From Doryteuthis pealeii (lineage: Eukaryota; Mollusca; Cephalopoda; Myopsida; Loliginidae): a stretch of 64,000 nt of DNA. The stretch is from contig CM042145.1 of assembly GCA_023376005.1 (NCBI GenBank), positions 58,793,350-58,857,349 on the forward strand, read 5' to 3'. Below the pieces are notes generated by a model, which was given only the letters and a program-made list of their open reading frames with translations, was not told the DNA's origin and did not search any database. Below, one piece after another: positions 53,820 through 64,000 of this stretch; position 1 is the first letter of the stretch, and every line of letters starts with the position of its first letter. The position numbers and the translations under genes were made by a program.

Positions 53820-54310
53820 AATGATAAAGTAAAATATAAATCTTTTTATTTTTCATTTTATCTTCTTTCTCCTTTTTATTTCTTTTTTTCGTTTTTCTCT
53901 TCTCCCTTTCAGTTTTCTTCTTTATCCTTTTCATTTATTTTTCTTCTTCCTTCTTTGTCGTTTATCTTCTTTCTCCTTTTTATTTATTTTTTCTCTTTTA
54001 TTTTTCTTTCCCTTTTTCTTTCTTTTTCTTCTTCCTTCTTTGTCGTTATCTTTCTCCTTTTCATTTCTTTTTTCGCTTTTTTTCTTTTTCCTTTTCATTT
54101 CCTTTTCTTCTTTCTCCTTTTCAATATTTTTCTTTGTTCTCTTTTTCATTTCTTTCTTTTAATTTTTCATTTCATTTTTCTTCTTTCTCTTTTTCCATTT
54201 CTTTTTTCTTCTTTTTGTTTTTCCTTTCATTTTTCCTCTTTCTTTTTGTGGTTCATTTTTCTTCTTTCTCTTTTTCCATTTCTTTTTTCTTCTTTTTGTT
54301 TTTCCCCGAC
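53820..54310. repeat. Pyrimidine-only tract
   Basis: Complement of 24190-24640. The 137-codon Phe/Ser frame here is an artefact. Confidence 0.9.
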
Positions 54311-54665
54311 AAGATCAGACCCTCATTTAATTGGTTATTCCTACCAAATACTAAGGATTTCCACATAGATATGTGTGACCCATACATGAGACCCTAACAG
54401 GTACTACCTCCCAGGGCCAGAATGCATCTAGAAGTAATGGCAATGAAGGGATACTTAACACTCCCTAGATCTATAGAACTGTAGCCTCACTATCAGATAC
54501 AGATCAATGTTATACCCGGGACACCCCCTTTTGTTGTAGAGGTCTTACTTAAATTGTAAGGGATACAGTCAAAATATTCTAAGCCTTACAGACAGAACTC
54601 CTAAAACGTAAAGTATTTTAACTTCGTAGCCTGGTTTGTATGTATATATTAATATATTTTGTTTG

Positions 54666-54742
<77 letters not shown>

Positions 54743-54904
54743 ATATGATGTTGCTACCTCCGAACAATATTGGAGTGGAAGCGTCTTCTAGAGTGCCATC
54801 TATGGGTTAAATAGATTTTAAAAAATGAGTTTTAAAAAATTGAATACCCAACATGAATCTATACTGAAGACGTTTTATTTTATTCAAGTAACTATTCTTA
54901 ATTT

Positions 54905-55520
54905 TCTTATTATAATGGAGATTGTATGTTTGTCTGTCTGTAACCAAATCTATATTACTACTCAAGTCACAATTCCCTTTGTTTTACGTAACATTCTCTA
55001 TGATTTTATTTTTATTTAAACCTCAATTATTAATAGAATTGTTTTACATTATTTATACTGTTGGCCTTATCTACATACTAATAACATGCAATTGTATTTA
55101 TATATAACAAAATAGCGGTTTGCACTGTGAACGGGTAGGTTAATTTGTATATTGATATTGAAAATTTGATTTTAATAAGTATGTGCATAGTATTATTGAT
55201 TTCTAATTGTTTGGTCTTATTTTAATGAATAAGAGCAAAAATCCCGGTGATAAATCTTAAAAGAAATCCATTTGCAAGAATAAATAACTGTAATTTTATT
55301 CTTTACATCCTAATTTAACTAAATAGTTAAATTAGAAAAATTAATTAATGAAAAAGTTTGTGGAAAAGTTTCATTTGTTCTATTTTTCGATTATACCCCT
55401 CTGTTTTAAATCTTTTTATCTGCATTCTTATTTAGTTTCATTGGCCTTTCTAATTTAATATGATATTTTATTACATTAAAACCTAGATTCTTGCGACCGG
55501 AGGGTGCATATATTTGCTAG
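54905..55520 (+). mobile_element. Helitron-like element, family H1 (right arm)
   Basis: Start 'tcttattataatggagatt'; end 'gcgaccggagggtgc', 'atatatttg', CTAG, T. Mirror of 22983-23597. The TA array 54667-54737 lies upstream. Confidence 0.65.
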
Positions 55521-56392
55521 TACACATAATTTACTGTTATACGACATTAATAATTTCTATCTAAAACTAATGATATTCAAACAGATCTATGTGACCCATA
55601 CATGGGACCCTAACAGGTACTACTGCTCGTATTCTAATGCGTCTAGGAGTAATGCCAATGAATGGACAGTTCACTTTACCCAGTTCACTTTACCCAGATC
55701 TATAGAACAGAAGCCTCACTATCATATACAGTTTAGTGTCATACTTTCTCCCCTTTATGGGATACAGTCAACGTATTCTAATCCCCGCTGATAGGCTCAT
55801 AAAAAATAAAGTACCCGTGCTTAATATTGTTCAGTTTTGTGTCGCATGATTTTAGCGCAACAACGTACTGAATGATTACAAAATTGAAAATTGTCCTTCA
55901 GAGATATGTCTTCAAGTACATGATTTTCCCATGAAACATAAACCTGTCATAGCGATTGAAGAAGGAAACTTATCAGTGCTTTCGTAAACGGTTCTTTTTT
56001 TTTCTACTTGTGTCGTATATTCATAACGAGGCTTTACGAGTGACAACGGATTATATCTTATGAGCAGATACCTAAGGCTTTCTGGTAAAATTTCTAAAAG
56101 ATTATGAGAATAAACAAGATGTGAAGTTAATGAAAAACGTTTGTTAAATTAATATATTTTGCTTACTGCAGTGAAATATGTGTTAGAAAAAATGCTATAA
56201 TCATGTGTGATAACTTGTTACGAATTTCAGCTCAAAAAGAAATAATATAATAAAATATTGCGACGCTTTTCTGTGATGAGCTAATATGCGTCCCAAAATT
56301 CTATTCAGATAAATAAATACATAAATATTTTCGTCGTTTAGAAATACGTAAAATCTTATTTCATGTACACATGTAAAGATTATCTACGTCAC

Positions 56393-56855
56393 CACTATAT
56401 GTTAATACTCGTGTTCCTTAAAAGTAAGACTCTTATCACCTTGCAACACCCTCTAGTTAAAAGTGAAACCGCCCAAAATAGATTGTACTGATCAGAAGTG
56501 TGGATTTATCTTATGTATATATTAATACCCACTTCCGGCCATAATCTTGCAACACCCTCTAGTTAAAAGTGAGACCGTCCAAGATGAAATGCAAAAATGT
56601 AAACCCTGATTATCTGGTGCTGCTTATCTGCAGAAAATCTTATTTCTCTGAGTGTTGTCATCTCAAATAAATAATCTACCATTCCGTTTTTATTATAAAG
56701 AAAGAAATGGGAGAAAAAGGACATGTTACACAGAAAATACATAAGATTATTATACTTTTTACATATTGAACTATTCTCAATAGCTCTTAAGTAAACATAT
56801 CAAACGTTGTAATAATTAGATTATCATACTGTGGTATATCCACAGGTCCTGCTAA
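56393..56855 (+). mobile_element. H2 5' fragment plus H2 copy (right arm)
   Basis: Fragment 56393-56486 and copy 56509-56855, ending in the 'ctgtggtatatccacag' hairpin and CTAA. Mirror of 21648-22108. Confidence 0.55.
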
Positions 56856-57480
56856 TATAAACAAATATCTGTATTATTGGTGTAATAATTCAAATAAGTA
56901 AAAAGCAACAAACGCTTATTTATGTGCTGACTACCACGTAACAGGAATTACACAAAGACACCTGTAAACTGAAAATTTATTTTCTGTGTTATTCTTCCCC
57001 TTTCCGGAAGTGGAAATAAATATATTTCCGCTTCGGAGACTTTCTCCCCCTCTACACACACCAAACACTAAATTTGTTTCGGATAACGACTTCCAGGGAT
57101 AACCATAGACGTGAAAAGAATTTGGATAAAGAAAACAAAAATATTAAATAAAAAAAAGTAAATAAATCCGAAAGAGAAAAACAAGAAAGTACAATTCATG
57201 AAAGTCTGGTTTTTAGTTCTCGGATAAAACGACCTTTACAAATATTGCAATAATAGAAAAAATACAATGACGTTAAAAATGTTTTCATTTTCCACAGTAG
57301 TCCACTGGAATGGAAACATTTATGATTAAACTTTGTTATTCATTTTTTTTCCTTATAACAACTGATGTACTCACTTGAGCAAATTGGTCTCACTGAATCT
57401 GAAAACATTAAGTAATCTTGCGTTTCCTGTTATCAAGAAATACTTTTAGTTTTTTAGCAGGTTATTTATCTGTATCGCGA

Positions 57481-58200
57481 ACTTAAATTGTTTGGGGCTG
57501 GTTATTTAGAATACATCGACTGCACATCTACAAATTGGTACCCACCAATGGGACCACATGTTGATCATGGGTAGCGACCCGTGATGCTTAAGGATGGAAG
57601 ACACGGGCCCTGTTGGTTGGAGCTTTAGAATACACCGACTGCATCTGTGCACGGAGTAAGACCCCGCCCATTAATGGACCATCTGTTGGCTGTGATAGGT
57701 AAGGACGGAATACTGGTGACTCTCCATGACATGCAACACTCCCCTTTGGCGCTTACTAAGCCTAGACGAAGAGTCGAAGACGGCTCCTCCGATCAATCGA
57801 CTGAGCACATCAAGCCCTTGTACCTATATGATTGTCCCGACACTATTGCCGTTATGAAAAGCCCCAACCCTTTTTATCATATGGGTGCTAGAAGACGGTG
57901 TCTGAGGGTCTTCATGTCCTGGGAATGACGTTAAACTGTATCTGATGGTGAGGTTCCAGTTCCGGATGTTTGGGGAATGTGGAGCACCCCTTCATCAATT
58001 TTGCACTCTGACCCGAAGCGGTAGTATATGTTAGGGTCCCATAAATGGGTTAGATAAAGAAAGTAAGTTTTTAAAAATTTTTTTTTAAATATCGAATTAA
58101 AAAAATTAAGTACCCATCAAGAATGAATCAAACAAAACGATTTTGGCATAAAATAGCGCAACAAGGGTTGATATGCCGTAAATTCTAATCAACCAAACCA
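57481..58200 (+). mobile_element. R-A copy with the segment missing from the left arm
   Basis: 57500-57640 repeats the R-A start twice ('agaatacatcgactgcac' and 'agaatacaccgactgcat'), i.e. a truncated R-A abutting a fuller one. The left arm lacks this about 150-base piece; the third copy (59115-59265) has it. Confidence 0.65.
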
Positions 58201-61136
58201 AACCAAACCACAAGCTGAGTACAGCTGGTTTTAATTTTGTCTTCTTCTAATCCAGTTTCTCTAACAATGCTTAAGAGCCCAGTCTGCTCTTATAGTTACG
58301 AATAGCTTTGACGTGGGGGACAGATGGATTCATGCCTTTTCCAAGGAATTAGCTCGAAATAAACTTGGGTCATCGTGTTCATTTCTAATGACACTAACAA
58401 TTATGCTAATCCAACTTCAAAGATTTTGATGAGATGATAGTAACACAAAGGCATGAATCCATCCTGCCCACCCACGTCAAGCTATTCGTAACTATAAGAG
58501 CAGACTGGCTCTTAAAGCATTGTTAGAGAACTGGATTAGAAGAAGACAAATAAAACCAGCCTACTCAGCTTTGTTTGGTTTGGTTTGGTTTGATTAGAAT
58601 TTACGGCAGAGCACCCTTGTGCGCCTATTTTATGCCAAAAATCGTTGTTGATTCATCTTGATGGCGCGACTTAATTTTTAATTCGATATTTAAAAAAAAC
58701 ATTTTTAAAAACTACTCTTTTATCTAACCCATTTATACCCTAAACACTATACTACCGCTTCGGTCAGAGTGCAAAATTGATGAAGGCGGCTCCACATTCC
58801 CCAAACATCCGGAACTGACTGCTCACCATCAGATACAAGTTTAACGTCCTATTCCAGACATGAAGCCCCAGACACCGTCTTCTAGCACCCATATGACTAA
58901 AAAGTGGGGCTTTCATAACGCCAAATTAGTGTCGGACAATCATATGACAAGGCTGATGTGCTCAGGTCATTGATCGGAGAGCCGTCTTCGATCTTCGTCT
59001 AGGCTTAGTAAGCGCCAAAGGGAGTTGCCATGTCATGGAGAGTCACCAGTATTCCGTCCCTTACCTATCCACAAGCCAACAGATGCGTCACATAATGGCG
59101 AGTCTTACCCGTGCACAGATGCAGTCGGGGATATCTTAAGCTCCATACAACAGCCCGTGTCTTGCCATCCTAAGCATTCACGGTCGCTACCCATGATCAA
59201 CATTTCCCATGTGGTACCAATGTAATGTGCAGTCCGATGTATTCTAAATAACCAGCCCCAAAACAATTTAATTCGCGATACAGATAAATAACCTGCTAAA
59301 AAACTTAAAAAGTATTCTTGATAACAGGAAAACGCCAAGATACTTAATGTTTCCAGATTCAGTGAGACCAAATTTGCTCAAGTGAGCTACACATGTATAA
59401 GGAAAAAAATGAATAAACAAAGTTAATCATAAATGTATCCATTCCATTGGACTACTGGAAAATGAAAACATTTTAACGTCATTGTATTTTTCTATTATTG
59501 CAATATTTGTAAGGTCGGTTTTACGAGAACTAAAAACCAGACTTTCATGATGTACTTCTTGTTTTCCTTTCGGATTTATTTACTTTTTTTTATTTAATAT
59601 TTTTGTTTTTTATCAAATTCTTTCAACGTCTATTGTTATCCCTGGATATCGTTTATCCGAACAAATTTAGTGTTTTGTGTGGTCTGTAGAGCGAGAAAGT
59701 CTCCGAAAGCGGGAAATATATTTATTTCCACTTCCGAAACGGAGATAACACAGAAGAAAAATAAATTTTCAGTTACAGGTGTCTTTGTGTAATTCCCTGT
59801 TAACGTGTTAGTCAGCACATAAATAAGCTTTGTTGCTTTTTACTTATTTGAATTATTACACCAAATATAACAATATTGTTTATATTTAGCAGGACCTGTG
59901 ATACCACATTATTATAACTAATTATACAACGTTTGATATGTTACTTAAGAAGACTATAGAAAGTTCAAATGAAAAAGATAATAATCTTAATGTATTTTCT
60001 GTTGTAACATGTCCTTTTTCTCCCATTCTTCTTTATAAATAAAAACGCAATGGTAGATTATTATTTGAGATGACCAAACACTCAGAGAAATAAATTTCCT
60101 GCAATAAGCACCACCAAAATCACGGTTTACATTTTCCATTTCATCTTGACGTCTCACTTTTAAACTAAGTGTTGCAAATATCCCGAGTTGTTATATATAT
60201 ACATAAGAAAATCCACACTTCTGATCAGTACAAATTCTATTTTGCGGTTTCACTTTTAACTATAGGTGTTGCAAGGTGATAAGTATCTTACTTTTAAGGA
60301 ACACGATATTAACATATAGGTACGTAATAATCTTTACATGGTACATGAAAAAGATTTTACGTATTTTCTAAACGACGAAAATATCTTATGTATTTAATTA
60401 TCTGAAGAATTTTCGACGCATATTACTCATCACAGAAAAGTCGCAATATTTTATTATTTATTTCTTGACTAATTCGTAACAATTATCACACATGATTATA
60501 GCATTTTTTCTAACACATATTTCACGCAGTAAGCAAAATATATTAATTTAACAAACGTTTTCATTAACTTCACATCTTTTTATCTCATAATCTTTTAAAA
60601 TTTTACCAAAAACCTTAGATCGCTTCATAAAGAATAATCCTTGTACTCGTAAAGCCTCGTATGAATATACACACAAGAGAAAAAAAAAAAACCGTTTACG
60701 AAACACTGATAATGTCCTTCTTCAATCGCTATGACATGTTTATGTTTCAGGAATCATGTACTTAAGACATATCTCTGAAAGACAATTTTCAATTTGTAAC
60801 ATCATACGTTGTTGCGCTAAAATCATGCGACACCAAAACTGAACAATATTAAGCACGGACTTTATTTTTATGAGCCCTATCAGCGGGATAGAATACGTGA
60901 CTGCATCCATAAAGGAAAAGTATGACACTAAACGTATATGATAGTGAGGCTTCTGTTCTATAGATCTGGGTAATGAAATGGGTAAAGTGGAACTCCATTC
61001 ATTGCATTACTCCTAACGCATTAGAATACGAGCAGTATACCTGTTAGGTCCCATGTATGGGTCACATAGAATCTGTTTGAATATCATTAGTTTTAGATAG
61101 AAATTATTAATGTCGTATAAACATAAATTATGTGTA

Positions 61137-61744
61137 CTAGCAAATATATAGCACCCCCGTCGCAAAATCTAGGCTTTTAATGTAATAAAATATCATATTA
61201 AATTAGAAAGGCCAATGAAACTAAATAAGAATGCAGATAAAAAGATTTAAAACAGAGGGTATAATCGAAAAATAGAACAAATGAAACTTTTCCACAAACT
61301 TTTTCAAATAATTTTTCTAATTTAACATTAGTTAAATTAGGATGTAAAGAATAAAATTACAGTTATTATTCTTGCAAATGGATTTTTCTTTTAAGATTTA
61401 TCACCGGATTTTTGCTCTTATTCATTAAATAAGACCAAACAATAGAAATCAATAATACTATGCACATACTTATTAAAATCAAATTTTCAATATCAATATA
61501 CAAATTAACCTACCCGTTCACAGTGCAAAACGCTATTTTGTTATATATTAAAATACAATTGCATGTTATTAGTATTAGATAAAGGCCAAAACAGTATAAA
61601 TAATGTAAAACAATTCTATTAATAATTGAGGTTTAAATAAAAAATAAAATCATAGAGAATGTTACGAAAAACAAAAGGAATTGACTTGATATAATATAGA
61701 TTTGGTTACAGACAGACAAAACTACAATCTCCATTATAATAAGA
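61137..61744 (-). mobile_element. H1 Helitron-like element in the fold-back copy
   Basis: Third version of 22983-23597, with the same termini but scattered deletions. Confidence 0.6.
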
Positions 61745-62931
61745 AAATTAAAATATACTGAATAAAATAAAACGTCTTCAGTATTAGATTCATGTTGGGT
61801 ATTCAATTTTTTAAAACTCATTTTTTTTAAAATCTATTTAACCATAGATGGCCCACTCTAGAAGACGCTTCCACTCCAATATTGTTCGGAGGTAGCAACA
61901 TCATATACATTTATATATAATATATAATATATAATATATATTAATAATATAATATATTAATATATTATATATATACAAGCAAACAAAATATATAATATAT
62001 ACATACAAACCAGCTACGAAGTTAAAAATACTTTACGTTTTAGGAGTTCTGTCTGTAAGCTTAGAATATTTTGACGTATTCCCTTACAATTTAAGTAAGA
62101 CCTCTACAACAAAAGGGTTTGTCCCGGGTATAACATTGATCTGTATCTGATAGTGAGGCTACAAGTTCTATAGATCTAGGAGTGTTAAGTATCCCTTCAT
62201 TGCCATTACTTCTAGATGCATTCTGGCCCTGAGGTATACCTGTTAGGGTCTCACATGTATGGGTCACACATATCTATGTGGAAATCCTTGTATTTGTAGA
62301 ATAACCAATTAAATGAGAGGGTCTGATCTTGTCGGGAAAAACAAAAGAAGAAAAAAAGAATGGAAAAAAAGCAGAAAGAAGAAAAATGAACCACAAAAAA
62401 AAGAGAAAAAAAATAAAGAAAAACAAAAAAGAAAAAAAGAAATGAAAAAGAGAAAGAAGAAAAATGAAATGAAAAATTAAAAGAAAGAAATAAAAAAGAG
62501 AACAAAGAAAAATATTTGAAAAGGAGAAGAAGGAAAAGGAAATGAAAAGAAAAAGAAAAAAAGCGAAAAAGAAATGAAAAGGAGAAAAATAACGACAAAG
62601 AAGAAGAAGAAAAAGAAAGAAAAGGAAAAAAAAATAAAAGAGAAAAATAAATAAAAAGGAGAAGAAGATAAACGACAAAGAAGAAGAAGAAAAATAAATA
62701 AAGGATAAAGAAGAAACTGAAAGGAGAAGAGGAAAAACGAAAAAAGAAATAAAAAGAGAAAGAAGATAAAATGAAAAATAAAAGATTTATATTTTACTTT
62801 ATCATTAGGACGGTTGTTTTCTGGAATCAATGAAGCCTCATTGCAGAAAAAACGGAGACACTAAGTCCTTGGTTGTTTTGTTTACGTCAACTGTTTTGAA
62901 TCATTTAATGTGAATCAAGTCATTTTGATAT

Positions 62932-63038
62932 GTTGCTTAAGTACCTGATGTTTCTTAAATATTCACCCATCTAAGTATTAAACTGGCTCATCGCTGCTTA
63001 ACTTCGGTAATATAACGGAACCGGATGCTTTCAACGTG
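62932..63038 (-). pseudogene. 5S rRNA-derived sequence in the fold-back copy
   Basis: Third version of 24783-24890, with single-base losses (for example in 'gttgcttaagtacctg'). Confidence 0.6.
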
Positions 63039-63448
63039 ACTTAAACGAAGGCACAAAATGAAATAGATATATCAGCAGACTTAGTAGTAGACTGTAGGTT
63101 TAGTAATGCAGCATACCTTATGATATTTGCCAACTCACCCGCTATTAATTTATTTGAATTAACAACAGACTTTGATAACTAAATATTGCAAATAAAATAA
63201 TGAATGAACATAATTGAAAAAAATCTAATTTAATTTATCTTCAAGATTTTAGCTTTTCATTTGACGAAGAAAATGAAATTTAAGCGAAATTGATGGAATT
63301 TAATTAAAGAAAACTGAATTCTAAAAGCACTGAACTAATATTTTTTATGAGTGTTACATTGGAGTCTGTTAAAAAAAAATATCAATGCTTTTCTAAAAGC
63401 CCAGTTCTTTGGTAACAGGGTTTACTTCCCTTAGGAATCAAACTATTA

Positions 63449-63484
<36 letters not shown>

Positions 63485-64000
63485 ACTACTAGTAGTATAG
63501 TAGTAGTAGCAAACATGACTGTCTGAAGGTCTTAGAATATGCCAATTGTATCCCTTGCAGGGATAAAACCCCACCCCTCATGAGTTTCCTGGATTGATAT
63601 TAAACTGAATCTGATGATGATGTTCTAGTTCTGGAGCTCTGTGAAGTATGGGGTACCTCTTTGGAAACAGGGTTTTACTTCTCTTATAAATCAAACTGTC
63701 ATCTACTACAACTACCACTACTAGTAGATAGTAGTATCGCCCTGATTGAAGGGCTTGGAATACGTCAATTATATCCCCTGCAGAGGTAAGACTAATCCCA
63801 CAAAAAGGGGGTATCCTGGGTATGATATTAAACTGCATCTGATGAGATGTCTAGAGCTCTGGGAATTGTGCAATACCTCTTTTCCATTACTCCCAGACTA
63901 CTCTAGCCTGGATTGTTAGTAGCTTCTAGTTCCCATATATGATCAAAAAATATTTTAGGAAATTATTATTATTAGATAGCAATACTTAAAATTCTATGAC

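Larger units (their letters stand above)
47429..58448 (-). repeat. Right arm of the inverted repeat
   Basis: Reverse complement of 20169-30910, with few differences. It appears the best-quality of the three copies: homopolymers and AT blocks are fuller than in the left arm near the gap. It begins with the sequence that ends contig 1 and finishes at the fold-back junction at 58449. Elements not itemised here mirror those of the left arm (R-A copies at about 50020-50640, 51760-52590, 52690-53100, 54380-54590 and 55590-55790). Confidence 0.9.
58449..64000 (+). repeat. Indel-rich fold-back copy of the right arm
   Basis: It reads in left-arm orientation from the point equivalent to 20291 to 25850, and continues past the window. 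It is about 5552 bases against about 5731 in the right arm, a net loss near 3%, mostly scattered single-base deletions in all kinds of sequence. It has the 150-base segment of the right arm. Contents: R-A (about 58560-59260, -), H2 (59886-60330, -), purine tract (62330-62780), CTA/TAG hairpin (63450-63510), R-A (63520-63940). Confidence 0.9.

Noticed and set aside
53955..54368. 137- and 140-codon Phe-rich frames (also 24100-24522, 62274-62678)
   Set aside because: Shadow of the purine/pyrimidine tract.

Overview
Organism and overall character. This is a gene-poor, AT-rich stretch of a metazoan nuclear genome. It has very long dinucleotide arrays, tRNA-derived SINEs, Helitron-like elements, decayed non-LTR retrotransposons, solo LTRs and hammerhead-ribozyme-like motifs of the kind known from Penelope-like elements. 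I favour a mollusc, perhaps a cephalopod, but this is a guess from repeat style and no single gene proves it. I find no credible protein-coding host gene. The long reading frames lie in microsatellites, purine tracts or repeats. The only real coding remains are broken retrotransposon pieces. Layout. 1-20.2 kb is a mosaic of SINEs (families S1 and S2), Helitron-like families H1-H4, a degraded retrotransposon carrying a restriction-like endonuclease (pieces near 1.3, 6.3 and 9.5 kb), a solo LTR (8.2-9.1 kb), several AT arrays joined to hammerhead-like motifs or palindromes (10.5-16.1 kb), copies of an unclassified interspersed repeat (R-A, 16.9-19.0 kb) and a tandem array with a unit of about 95 bp (19.7-20.2 kb). 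20.2-30.9 kb is the left arm of a huge inverted repeat and ends at a 100-N gap (30911-31010). 31.0-47.4 kb is a second mosaic. It holds a second solo LTR, a LINE fragment, hairpin elements, a 23-bp minisatellite, a palindrome with two hammerhead-like motifs, and a reverse-transcriptase pseudogene interrupted by R-A. 47.4-58.45 kb is the right arm, the reverse complement of the left arm. 58.45-64 kb folds back again as a third, indel-rich copy. The central structural conclusion. The three copies are best explained by assembly: one contig end and the middle of the next contig hold the same locus in opposite orientation, and the second contig ends in a low-quality snap-back copy starting at a 7-base inverted microhomology. 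A real inverted duplication is the alternative. The most interesting biology. (1) A set of type-I hammerhead-like ribozymes, in different sequence families but with preserved pairing in stems I and III, almost always next to an (AT)n array. One has a tRNA-like Pol III promoter just upstream. Two palindromes each carry a pair of such motifs in opposite orientation. (2) A cluster of 5S-rRNA-derived repeat units, and a 5S-derived head joined to the R-A tail. All family assignments were made by eye without database searches.
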